A stretch of 64,000 nucleotides of DNA from Calcarisporiella thermophila CBS 279.70 (taxonomy: Eukaryota; Calcarisporiellomycota): the NCBI RefSeq assembly GCF_041956535.1, contig NW_027192196.1, forward strand, positions 602,759-666,758, given 5' to 3'. The position numbers were made by a program, and so were the translations under genes. The notes under the pieces were generated by a model. That model was given only the letters and a program-made list of their open reading frames with translations. It did no database searches and was not told the DNA's origin. Shown in pieces: positions 31,474-42,880 of the stretch. The first letter of the stretch is position 1. Every line of letters begins with the position of its first letter.

Positions 31474-34400
31474 ATGCTTGCGCGATCTGAGAATTCCTTT
31501 TTTCGAAAAACACGAAATGCAATAGTAAAACATGTTAGAGAGAGTAGGTGTAGCAGTAGATATATCCTCGTTTGGAGTCTTTAATTGACGATGGTCATTA
31601 GGATATATTCGAGATGACATTCCTTGTTTGTCAAAATGTTGCCCCGAGTTGCCACCCTGCTATAAGAGATTGCCGACCGAATCCGGGGTGCTCTCACCCG
31701 ATGCCATTCATTATATCATTCCGGATATCTCGGTTGGTTATATGTTTGAAATGAAAATTGAAAACGCGACCATTCATCCAACTTCTCCATTATACTTCAC
31801 ATCCCTGCACACAATCAGGTTGCCGGTCGGTATTCGGAGATTCTCGAGTACGAAGAATTAAAAAATATAATTATCACCCAAACAGTTATTGAGAGGGTAG
31901 CCCAATGTCCTCTATTTCCTCTATGGGTATATGACTGATTCCTTTGCTTCTCTTCCAGCTTCTACAATATGATAAACATCGTACGTGTCGCCGGCTGCGG
32001 CAATTAGTCTCAGAACCTCAGAAGCACACTGTCCTCTTCTCCAATGAAAATTTTGCCCACACCCATATCGAGCGGTTTCCAGGTGAGGAGATAAAGAACC
32101 GAGATTGGAGAGGTGAGGTTTGGGCAACCTAGTTTTTTTTTTCAATGGTGACTGTAACTATAATTGCACCCTTTCTCTCCATTAGCTATCTGTAAAGTGG
32201 CTAGCTGGTATCGACTCCATTTAAGGAACCAGATCCCAATTATTATTCTTTCAGAACAGGTATTGCATATTTCACTTTTCTACAAGTAAGCGGATATGAA
32301 TCTATAAAGAAAATTTTTAACGCAGTTTCAACAAGCGGATCTAACATTGGTGGGAGAAACGCCGGGCATACATGTCTACTCTTTGCCCGATTATCTTTCC
32401 GAGTTTTGGCCGCAACATTCTACCCTGCATAACTTGATGGATTCACTCAAGGATGCCATATTCGAGGAGGATTTAGGTGTGATTAAGATTGGTGGAAAGG
32501 CAAATGAAAAGGGCGCTGCAACTGACTTTGAAGAGGTACCTATTTTTGGTTGCATCCTAATTTTGAGGATCCTACTAATACAATATCACGGGGAGATAGT
32601 ACAAAACCACGGAAGAACTCGAGTCGGGCATCAAGTCCGGGAGATACCACCAGGGAATCCTTCGTGTCAACTCTAATCACCGTGATGAGGCACTAGTTAA
32701 CTGCGGGTCCCGCTTAGGCTCAGACATCATCATTATTGGGAATCAAAACCGCAATCGAGCCGGTAATTGTGCTGCCTCCGATTGCGCTGGCAAAATGTTA
32801 CACTAACAAAGAACTTGGACATAGTGCACGGTGATTTGGTGGTGGTGGAGCTACTTTCCGAGCGTTTAAAAGCGACGGGGGTTACTCAAATCTCATATGA
32901 GATGCATTCAGCTCAAGGAGTGGACGGTAGGAGTTCTCATTTTGACTATATGTGTTAAATACTCGAAAATCCTCACTACCCGGGTATCGCTGTGTAAAGA
33001 TTCCGAGGAAGCCATCTCTTGGGATTCAACAGAATCTCTTCCTACAGGAAGAGTTGTTGGCATATTGTCTCGTAACTGGCGCGCCTACGTTGCCACCATA
33101 CAAGAGGATGACATCGAGCAGGGCGGCTCATTTCATCTCGCTGTTCCACTGTAAGTGATTTGGTTTCTTTGCTTATGCTGTTTGAGTGAATTCAGTCCTA
33201 TTTTTTGTCAGTTTATCCATCATCCCGAAAGTTCGAATCAGACATCGCAATGTCAATTCCATAGTCGGCCAACGCATTGTTGTTCGAATTGATAGCTGGT
33301 CAGTACCTCTTCGATATAATTTAGTCTGTTTAAAACGGCATCATTCATCCTACATGCATAAGTGTTTAGGCCTGCTAATTCCCAGTATCCAAATGGTCAT
33401 TATGTTCGAAGTCTTGGGCCCATCCATCAACTTGATACCGAAATCCAAGCTATCCTTGTTGAACACGAAATTGGAGTGTCGCAGGCTATTTCTGGCTTTT
33501 CAGAGGCTTCATTGCGGGAGATGCCGGTGGACACGGAGGAAACGCCATGGCTACCTGATCAGGTAAGTTCTTCTCTCTTCGCTAGCTATTTAGCTCATAG
33601 TAAACGATTCACCCAATCTACTTTGATTGAAGGATGAGGTCGAGAGAAGGAGAGACTTAAGATCCACACATCTGATTTTTAGGTGAGTTCTTGTTGATTC
33701 ACTACGCTGGTACTTGAGCCATTAAATCTATTTCTTTCAAACCAGCATTGATCCGCCGAACTGTCAGGATATCGATGGTGGGATGACTGCTTCAGCTAAT
33801 CGTGGTTGGATGTATAACCGGCTGGCTCACTTCACTATTTTTAGATGCCCTTTCTATACGAGAGCTCGAGGGTGGTGTAATAGAACTCGGGGTGCATATT
33901 GCTGATGTGAGCTTTTTTGTTCATGAGAATAGCAATACGGATCTAGAAGCCCGGTCCAGGTAGATTTAATTTAAAATTTTATTGAGCTGAGAAAATAACT
34001 CTTATTCCCAAGGGGTACTACGGTTTATTTGGCGGATCGACGCTTTGATATGCTTCCGTCCGTGCTGAGTGAGCGAGTATGTTCTCTGCGAGGAAACCGA
34101 GACCGATATGCAGGTATCTGCTCAAAATTAGATATGTAAACGATTTTTTCTTTGGTTGAAGCTGGAGATATTTTTAGTGTCGGTAATATGGAACATGGAC
34201 CAGGAAGGGCGAATTTTGGAAACTTGGTTCGGTCGAACTGTGATCAGATCAGCCAGAGAGATGGAATACAGGGAAGCACAGCTGCTCCTTGACGATAAAG
34301 ATGTGGATGGGATTGGTGGGTGATGAACTTCTATTAGGATGTATTTCTGGCTCTAATCGCTAAACTCAATTGTATGTCTTGCGTGAAGCTCCTGATCTAG

Positions 34401-36230
34401 CACAAAGGCTGCGAAAAAGTATTAAACAACTCTCAAATATTCTAACCAAAATACGGGTGAGTTTAGACGAGCTTTCAGTTTCGTCATCCATTCTTTTACC
34501 TCATTTTATTTCCTCCTCCTCCTCCTCCTCCTCCTCCTCTCCCCTTTTTTTAACAGAAACGAAGGTTTGAAAAGGGCGCCCTTGAACTTGAGAGCACCGA
34601 AGTCGAATTCAAGTTTACTACCGAACACGGGATTGCCGACATCAATATCCTTTAACTTCATTTGCACTATATTAGATTTCTTACGCTTTTGTTTGTACAG
34701 TAATGATATTGATCCCTAACGAGCTTCTTCATTCCACCTCCCAAGCAGCCCCTCCTTGTGCATAAGTTGGTCGAAGAGGCGATGGTTCTTGCAAATGCCT
34801 CTGTCGCCTACCGCATTTACAGCGGCTTACATGATTCCGCCCTATTAAGAAGACACCCTCCTCCTATCCGCTCCCATTTTCGAAGATTAGAGCTCGCTGC
34901 TCAGAGCAGGGTAGTTTGCTCGATTAACCTGAGAAAACAAAAAAGCCGCTAATTTCCTTTTCACTCCTTAGGGTATTGAATTTGACGTTAGTTCGAACAA
35001 AGCGCTTGCCGAGTCTCTCGCAAGATGTGCAGTATCCAGTGCTGGAGACAAAGAATTTGTATGGCTGCTTAAGTCGATGGCCACTATGGCCATGTCCGAG
35101 GCAGGGTATATCTCGTCAGGTGCCTACGGGGTGGAGGAATATAGACATTACGGATTGGCATTAGATTTTTATACTCATTTCACCGTTAGTTGCCTATTCG
35201 GTATTCGATGTAGAGTATGGTTTTGATCTTTTATTTTCTCTTTTTATTTGGCATATAGTCACCCATTCGAAGATATGCAGACTTGGTCGTCCACCGGCAG
35301 TTGTTGGACTGCGAAAGGCAAGGAAACTCTGATACTAACACCTTAGGTCAGAGGCATCAGAGCGCGCGGCTAAATGAGCTATGCAACCATCTGAATCGAA
35401 AGACAAGAGAGTCGAAATTCGCTCAAAAGGTGAGGAGCTTAATTATTTTATTTTAAAAAATGATAGACACTACATCCTATTTTTTCAACCTTTAGGATTC
35501 CACCGAGCTTTTCCAGGCTCTGTATGTTCTCCAACAGGTAAGTGACATCAAGCCAAAAGTATATCGTCGAACTTGTCCTGAAACTACCTTGTAATCAGTC
35601 CAAGATCGGCCCTGTGGTGGAGAGCGGGATCATCTCGGAGATCCGCGAGAATGGCTTCTTGGTATATGTGCCACGGTTTGGAATTAAAGGGCCCGTATAC
35701 ATCAAGGACAAGGATGGGAACGTGATTGTCCCACAGTCAATTATATCGGGCAAGCTAGAGGATGGTAAATATCTATATTTCTCAAACGCGTCCGTAAATC
35801 TTCGACCTCTAATCTTTCATTCGAAGAATCCACATTCCTCGAAGACCTCCAAGTAGCCCATTCCCCAAATGCCATCCAGTTGCATATAGGTGGACGTGTC
35901 GTGCAGCTACGCCTCTTTGACCATGTTCGGCTTTCTCTAAAGCTGCACCTATCTCACGCCCACCGTCACACTGTGTACATGGTTCTACTGGGGATTGAGG
36001 AGCGCAAAATTACACGACAGCATCAGCAAGAGATTAAGGAGATAAAGGGGAAATTGACAGAGAGGGAGATGAGGGAAACGATTATCGGCGGTGAGAAGGG
36101 GGATATTAACTTGGACCATGCAAGATCAGTTGAGAAATTGGAAGAATCTCGCGAAAAAGACAATATGTACGAGATATTGGAACGATTCGGGCAGATGTCG
36201 ATCGTAGAAGTCGACGAGGCTGTGAAATAA
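31474..36230 (+). CDS. DIS3L1-like exoribonuclease (RNase II/R family, exosome-type)
   Basis: Twenty-four exons join in frame to 1067 residues: 31474..31543, 31602..31732, 31819..31926, 31959..32112, 32186..32259, 32326..32535, 32600..32762, 32825..32926, 33000..33150, 33212..33298, 33370..33562, 33633..33682, 33746..33777, 33845..33959, 34013..34113, 34178..34315, 34389..34456, 34557..34644, 34738..34910, 34972..35184, 35259..35429, 35496..35537, 35599..35764, 35827..36230. Order: CR3 (VRERYIRDDI), degenerate PIN, cold-shock domains ([16 protein letters not shown]), RNB with [15 protein letters not shown] catalytic aspartates (~500-512), [14 protein letters not shown] (~808) and S1 ([13 protein letters not shown]). 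Signatures [19 protein letters not shown] and [12 protein letters not shown] resemble animal DIS3L1, the cytoplasmic exosome nuclease, more than yeast Rrp44. The 3'-5' exonuclease should be active. Confidence 0.9.
34511..34537 (+). repeat. (TCC)9 tract within an intron
   Basis: Nine TCC units form the polypyrimidine region of the intron 34457-34556 of the DIS3L1-like gene. Confidence 0.9.
34645..34737 (+). other. U12-type AT-AC intron (93 nt) in the DIS3L1-like gene
   Basis: The intron begins ATATCCTTT, the canonical U12 5' splice site, and ends in AC. A branch-like GATCCCTAAC lies 18 nt before the 3' end, close to the U12 TTCCTTAAC consensus. No GT-AG choice restores the frame, whereas removing 34645-34737 joins ADI to [15 protein letters not shown], exactly as in DIS3L1 relatives (D-x-x-PKQPL-VH). 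Confidence 0.85.
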
Positions 36231-36820
36231 CACCCATTTTTCCTGTATGGCTAATAAAAGAAATAGAGATCCCGTCAGTCTAATTACACAATATGTATAA
36301 TGTTATAATCAGGCAGCTTCAATTTGTAGAGACAAATCGAGCGTAGCTTTGTGTCATATTCGCCTTCTGTCTCTTCATTCGGGATTTATATATTTGGCTC
36401 CATCAGATCTCTGTTCTATCCTTGCTCTCATTGAAAAGAATTGATCTCTTCTATCAAAAGGGTTAATTCAAACCACAATTGATTGGAAGAAATCAATTTC
36501 AAGAAAAATGGTGTTGTGTAAGCGATCATCTTTTGGAGTGTGATGGAAAACAGACCCGAGAAGCAAGGAAGATATCGAAGGTAATTGATTAATCAAAAAA
36601 TATACTCTACCTTTGTCTTTAACTCTTAGTAAAAAAAAAACACGTAAATTAGAGGGAATAAGTTGGATTTTAACTGCTAAATAATTCAAAGCCAACCGTT
36701 GCGCACGGTTTTCCATCGATATTCCATTTTCTATTTCTTCACCTCGCCCCTATTTTCTTGTCCCTTTATACCACGCATTTAATTGTCGCAGAGACCAATC
36801 TAATCAAAGAATAGATCATA
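36231..36820. other. Intergenic, DIS3L1-like terminator and VPS26 promoter
   Basis: AT-rich spacer without coding signal; T/C-rich stretch just before 36770. Confidence 0.4.
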
Positions 36821-38170
36821 ATGGCCATGGCAGTAAGTTTCTCACATCCATTTTAGCGCAATCAGTCCTCAACTCACTAATTCGATGTTCTTGGCTTTCC
36901 CCCTTATGACTAAAATGCCATCTAGAGTATATTTGGTCTCTCGACGCCGGTCGATGTCGAGATAGGTTTCAAAGACGAAGAGGCGCGCAAAATGGTCGAG
37001 GTTAAAATCGACAAGGATCGTCGGCAGAAAATTCCACTCTTTCTGGACGGAGAGACGGTTGCGGGTCGTGTGACCGTGCGAGTAAGAGATGGAAAGAAGT
37101 TGGAGCACAATGGAATTAAGATTGAATTTGTCGGAACGATTGGTAATAAGTCATTACTTTGGGGGTTAAAGTGAAATTGATTACTTCATGGCCTTTTTTT
37201 TTTTCTCTTTTGATTTTGTCAGAAATGTTCTACGATCGTGGCACACACTATGAGTTCACATCGCTGGTCCAAGAATTAGCTGAGCCGGGCGAAATGCGCC
37301 AGACGACCTCTTATGACTTTGAGTTTAAGAATGTGGAGAAGCAGTATGAAAGCTATTTTGGTATTAATGTCAAGCTCAGGTAATAGCAGCCCGAGGATAC
37401 ATGTCGGCCCCACTCTCTTTAATATATTTCTCCCGAAATTAAAGATATTTTGTGCGAGTGACCATATCTAAACGTCTGTCCGACATTGTAAACGAGCGCG
37501 ACATATGGGTATACAACTACAAGATACCCGCCGATAACAACACCTCGATCAAGATGGAGGTTGGGATCGAGGATTGTCTGCATATCGAGTTCGAATACAA
37601 CAAGTCGAAGTAAGTCCATCCGAATGACCCTGTGTCTTGTCCAGCTCTCGTTCTATTGACCTTCGCTGCGTTAGATACCACCTGAAAGATGTCATTGTTG
37701 GAAAAATTTATTTCCTGCTAGTGCGCATCAAGATCAAGCACATGGAGCTCTCTATTATACGCCGTGAAACTACAGGCTCAGGTTCGATAGCTGTCCATTG
37801 TCTATGTCCATTCTCTGTTAACACTTCTTACTATAGCACCCAATCAGTACAATGAGAGTGAAACGATTACCAAGAGCGAGATAATGGATGGTGCACCGGT
37901 TCGTGGTAAGTGCTCAGATTTTCTGCCTGCCGATACCGTCGATGCTGATTGACTCTCATAAACTTAGGCGAGACGATACCAATTCGCCTCTTCCTTGGCG
38001 GCTATGAGCTGACACCCACTTTCCGTGACGTGAACAAGAAATTCTCCACCCGCTACTACCTTAATCTTGTGCTGGTCGACGAGGAGAATCGGCGTTATTT
38101 CAAGCAGCAGGAAATTACGCTTTTCAGGAGAAAAATCGATGATGGGTTGCCTCCCGAGGGCGATGCTTAA
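36821..38170 (+). CDS. VPS26: Retromer subunit Vps26
   Basis: Seven exons (36821..36832, 36926..37142, 37223..37379, 37445..37609, 37675..37781, 37837..37905, 37968..38170) give 309 residues. The protein is the arrestin-like Vps26: VDVEIGFKDEEARKMVEVKI, LFLDGETVAGRV and VQELAEPGEM at the start. It continues with KNVEKQYESYFGINVKLRYF, YHLKDVIVGKIYFLLVRIKI and IPIRLFLGGYELTPTFRDVN, ending FRRKIDD near the C-terminus. It binds Vps35 and cargo or SNX3 on endosomes for recycling. The first exon is a 12-nt micro-exon (MAMA); GTAAGT directly after it supports it, but a start from another upstream exon is not excluded. Confidence 0.95.
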
Positions 38171-38495
38171 GTGTATTTTACAACTCTACACGCTCTATTT
38201 ATTCCGGTATCTTGCCCTCATCCTTATATATATATATATATGCCTATCTTGTTTTATTTTTTACCATTTTTTATTATTTCCACCTATATATAAAATATGC
38301 TCCTGTTCCTTTCCTCTATAAACGTCACGTCCCTACTATTTCATATCCCTTTAATTCTTGAGTTGGGTGGCTTGTTTAAGATTGATTCCTTGCTCGAATA
38401 AGATCTTAATTTATAGTCTTTTTAGAATCTTGCAAGAATCAAACCGTCATTTCCGCCAACATTCATTATATCCCGCTACTAGATACTTAATAAGA
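38171..38495. other. Short spacer with TA repeat
   Basis: Holds the VPS26 3' end with a (TA) run at 38225-38241 and T-rich sequence, then the promoter of the DUF3712 gene. No gene seen. Confidence 0.4.
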
Positions 38496-39782
38496 ATGGA
38501 ACAACCAGAGAGATCAACGCTATTAGATGAACCAGGTGAAGGATCAAGTTTTCAAACAAGACATTACGCTTACGATCAAAATCCAAATGAGCGTGCACCG
38601 CTCCTCCCAAAACGCCCACGCTCGGAAATTATTGAATCATCCCATAGAGGCAGCGGCTGGACCGTTGGAATCATTGTTTTTCTCCTCCTTACATTCATCG
38701 GCTGCTCTATTCTTGCCCTCTATTTTCTGCCCAATGGTGCACAACGTGTGATGCGCGAAGGCCTTGAGCTTTCATTCACTGGCGCCAACATAGGGGAGGT
38801 GGGCGAACGAGGCTTCCAGGTACGTGTTTCCGGATCGATCGGGCTGAACACTAGTCATGATGGTATTGCGGGATGGAGTCGTGTACTGACCTGGCTTGTG
38901 CCCACCGTTCGGGTTAAATCGTCGGCGCTCGAGGTGCTGGACAATTCAACATTGGTGTTGGGGCATTTTCCTGTGCCTGAGATCAAAGTGGAGATGCAAA
39001 ACGTGACCAATTTCTTTAATGTAAGTTCACCTTTTACTGTGCAGGACGAGAATGCGCTTGCTCTCTTTGTCCAAGAGTTGATCCACCAGAAGGAGGTGGT
39101 GCGTACGGTCCGCGGCCCCCTAACAGCGGACACATGGCTAGCAAGTTTCCGAGAAGTACAGGTAGAGAAAGAAGTGGCGTTTGAAGGTAGGCTTGCCTAC
39201 GGGGACAGGATGAGAGTCGGTTTATGGTTTCTGACTTGGATGCCCATCCTACAAATATAGGCCTCAACGGGCTTCCAAATGTCACCATCGAGGATGTGAA
39301 GTTCACTGGGGAGCACCCCAAAGGCGGCATTGCCATGCAGGCAACGGCTGTCATCTTCAACCAGGACTCCAAGCTAGGCATTTCGGCTGGGCCTGTTGAT
39401 TTCAGCATCCATCTTCCGGATGAAGACGGCATCGTGAAAATAGGCATGCTGCACACCAAGGACTTTCGGTTGGTGGCGGGCCAAGCGAGCCGAATAGACC
39501 TCGAGGGCCGCGTGCTCTCGATAGAGAACCCGGATGACGAGCGGACCTCGCGAGCCGTCAGTAATTTTGTGGCAAGATGGATGCGGGGCTTGGAAAACAT
39601 TGTCGTTGTGAGTACCTTGCCGATTTCATTTTTCATCTCCCTGAGACCGGCAACTGACAGGCTTTCACGTCTACCAGGTTAAAGGAGATCCGCATCCACA
39701 GACGGCTATGCCCCAGTGGCTGCGTGTTGCCCTATCGTCTATATCGCTTGAGGTAACTTTCCCAGGACGGGGAAAATACTAG
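38496..39782 (+). CDS. DUF3712-type single-pass membrane protein (vacuolar-type)
   Basis: Three exons (38496..39186, 39261..39607, 39678..39782) give 380 residues. The N-terminal tail is cytoplasmic and carries an ERAPLLPKRPRS dileucine-like motif. It is followed by one transmembrane helix (about residues 65-85). The rest is a lumenal beta-rich region with NVTNFFNVSSPF and several N-glycosylation sequons; DUF3712 typically shows this arrangement (type II, conserved LEVLDN and FTGEHPKGGI-like stretches). Yeast relatives such as Tag1 sit on the vacuole membrane. ERTPLL-type signals favour vacuole or endosome sorting. Function is unknown. The 3' end is uncertain: GTAACT at 39752 might start another intron. 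Confidence 0.7.
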
Positions 39783-40335
39783 GCATAGCATCTGTTTGAC
39801 TCTTTTCTGCACATTACTCTCACTATGATGGAATTTCGCACGCCCTCACTGCCATTGGTCTTTCCCCGCCTGTCTATTTTTCCCAAAATTTAATGTTTTT
39901 GAACTACCTCACTTTTCTGGCTCTGTATTATCTCTTTGTGTCAAATAATGAGCATTATGAAATGAAATCTAACGAGCGTGATACAAGAACCAAGATTTGA
40001 TTGTGCTAGAACATCGACACACCCAATGCAATTTTTGAGGATGGACTCCGTGTCTTCGGAATTGTTTCAAGTGCCTTAAGTGTTTCGAAAAACATAGGAT
40101 TTTATAAAAGCTAACTTTCCACCTCCAACTTCCTTTCCTTCATTTTTCCACCCTCCCTACTCTTTGTTTCGCCATCACCAAGCCATTCCCCCCCCGACCT
40201 TCCCACTATATTTCCCCATTCCTTACATCCATTCTCCCGCTCATTCACTCTCCCTCTTTTTCTTTCCGGTGGCTAGAGATTCATTAGTACTATTGTATTA
40301 TTAGCGCCATTTTTTTCATTGCACCCTATAAAACA
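39783..40335. other. Intergenic, promoter of the Sel1-repeat gene
   Basis: Pyrimidine-rich from 40125 to 40310 (CCTTCC, CCCCCCC), typical of a strong fungal promoter; no gene seen. Confidence 0.4.
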
Positions 40336-42361
40336 ATGATACAAAGATCACACAGCATAAACAGCTTTCTAGACTCTGGCAAGCAATCTCTGCTCTCAGC
40401 CCTCAGAGAAGTTCGCCGTCGCACATCTAAGCCGGAGGGCACCCATACCATCCGCCGTCGCTCTTTACTTGACCTCCACATGCCGTGCTCACGTGAGACC
40501 CACCGGCACTTCCATACAGCTCAAGCCTACATGTTCGGTCGAGACCAGTATCCCAAAAACGAACAGGTTGCGGTTGAATACTATAAGCAAGCTGCAGATG
40601 CTGGTCATGTGCTGGCTCGAGGAGTCCTTGGATTTTGCTATGAATTTGGGCTTGGCGTAGAGCGAAATTTCAGCCTGGCCGTGGAAGAGTATCTTCGGGC
40701 AAGCGCCCAAGGATGTGGCCTCGCTCGGGTTCGACTAGCCTTCCTAAGACGATACGGCCGCCCCGGAGTTCGCATCGATAGAGTGGAGGCCGACTATCTG
40801 CAGGATTTGGTGCGTCGCCAGGGACGCTCCGCCATTAGCTGGCTTATTGAGGCAGCAGTAGAGGAGTCCCATCCGGTTGCCCAATATGCCCTGGGTGTCT
40901 GCTACCACGATGGGGTCTGTGTCGAGCGAAACGAGAAAGAGGCTTTTCGCTGGTATCAAAGCTCAGCCCAACAGGGCAATCCCCGGGGACAAGGAACTCT
41001 TGGTTATTGCTACGGAGAAGGGTAAGTTTTTTCTATTGAAAAGCAATGATACTTTTTGAGTACTGATTTTGCTTGCTTTCTTTAGTTTCGGTGTGGAAAA
41101 AAACGAAGCTGAAGCAATCAAGTGGTATCGAAAGGCAGCCGAGCAAGGAGAGAGTGTTGCCATGTATAATCTCGGATACTGCTATGAGGAGGGAGTAGGA
41201 GTGGAGCGTGACATCATGCAGGCGGTGAATTGGTACCGCAAGAGTGCCGAGCTTGGAAACGCTTTCGCCCAGAACTCGCTCGGCTACTTGTATGAGGATG
41301 GAATTGGAGTCCCTCGCGATCCCATCGAAGCCGCGAAATGGTATCGTCGCAGTGCAGAGCTCGGATACCCATGGGGCCAATGCAACCTCGGCTATTGCTA
41401 CCAAAACGCCATCGGCGTTGAGAGGGACCCGGAGCAAGGTGTGTACTGGTACCGCCGCGCAGCAATGCAAGGTCACGCACGAGCGCAGCATAATCTTGGC
41501 TTCTGCTACCAAAATGCGATTGGTGTAGAGCGGGACGAGCGGGAGGCGGTGAAGTGGTACCGCCGCTCCGCTGAGCGCGGCAACATCTATGCCTACCATT
41601 CGCTTGGATTCTGCTACCAGAACGGCATCGGCGTTGATAAGGATGAGCGCGAGGCGGTAAGATGCTATCGGTTGTCGGCCAATAATGGCCACTCGCCCGC
41701 CGAGCTCTCCCTGGGTTACTGCTATCGAAACGCGGTCGGCGTCGAGAAAGATGACGTAGAAGCGGTGAAATGGTTTACTCGTGCGGCCATGCAGGGGAAC
41801 GCCCTCGCCCAGAACTCGCTCGGCTACTGCTATGAAGAGGGGATTGGGGCAGAGAAGGACCCAAAGCGAGCAGTCTACTGGTACACAAAGAGCGCCAAGC
41901 AAGGCAATCCATGGGCAGCCTGCAATCTCGGCTACTGTTTTAGCCAGGGCATCGGCGTTGCTCGTGACGACGCTCAGGCCGTTAAATGGTACAATCGAGC
42001 GGCAACCCAAGGACACGCCCGGGCTCAGGACAAGCTTGGCCGACATCTACAGCTGGGGTTGGGTGTGGAGCAGAACTTGGCGCTTGCCTTGCGATACTTT
42101 AAGTTGGCCGCCGAGCAAAACCACCTCCCGGCCCAGTACCATTACGCCAACTGCCTAGAGAAAGGGCTGGGCTGTGCGGTGGATTTGGAGGGAGCCATCT
42201 TCTGGTTCCAGAGAGCAGCGACACGAGGATGCCGCTCTAGCCACGAGCGACTCCGCCGGCTGTTGACACGGGCATGCCTTCAGGATATTTCCTTCGAGGC
42301 CACCCTGGAGGCCTCCGAAGAAAGAGCGATGCTCTATCACCATTGCGCCCCTGCAGCTTAG
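40336..42361 (+). CDS. Sel1-repeat (SLR) scaffold protein
   Basis: Two exons (40336..41021, 41086..42361) give 653 residues. After a Ser/Arg-rich N-terminus (residues 1-55) there are about 13 Sel1-like repeats of 36 residues, with the consensus A-x-x-x-LGYCYxxGIGVxxDxxxAVKWYRxSAxQG. The repeats stack as alpha-solenoids that scaffold protein complexes; fungal homologues include chitin-synthase activators (Chs4/Skt5), Hrd3 and the Dsf2-like group. No CaaX box is present at the C-terminus (HHCAPAA), which argues against Skt5. Repeats are similar at DNA level with a 108-bp period. The partner is unknown. Confidence 0.85.
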
Positions 42362-42880
42362 ATAAACCAAGCAATCGAATACTTTAGTATTCTTTTCCTT
42401 TTTGAAGTTTTGTCATCTATTTATTTGCAATTACCACTCTTTTCTACAAGATTATCTATTTTGCATTCACTCATTTTATATACTTTTGCTGTACGTCATA
42501 CACACCATACACTATAATAGTTTTCATTAGCATATCACGTTGCTCATTTTTTCTGCTTTTGACCGATCCAATAAATTTACTGTTGATAATGTACACTACT
42601 AGCCGTTCAAATTCATGAGGCTTCCAGAGGTTGCGGGGTATATCCGCACCGTGCACACCTTCCGCCTCCTCCTCCGGCTCCGCTACCTATTGGATCACAT
42701 GGTCCCTAGTGTGTTAGAGAATTTTGTTTATTGTGTCTAGATGGCGGGGTAGATAACATTTCATGAGAAGACAAAATAAAACCATCGCATGTAAATTACT
42801 TGTCAAACTCGCTATTCGAGCTCTTGACATAAATATCGCTATCAGGACGAGGAAAAAAAAAAGAGAACTGTACAAAAAGT
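42362..42880. other. Convergent spacer between Sel1-repeat and CDC6 genes
   Basis: AT-rich, no coding signal; contains both 3' ends. Confidence 0.4.

Noticed and set aside
31733-31861. Reading-through frame after PDIS in the DIS3L1-like gene
   Set aside because: The continuous frame breaks homology; splicing 31733-31818 restores the PIN domain.
41033-42046. 337-codon antisense reading frame over the Sel1-repeat gene
   Set aside because: Produced by the repetitive codon pattern of the sense repeats; no start context, no family, and the sense frame is a clear Sel1 protein.
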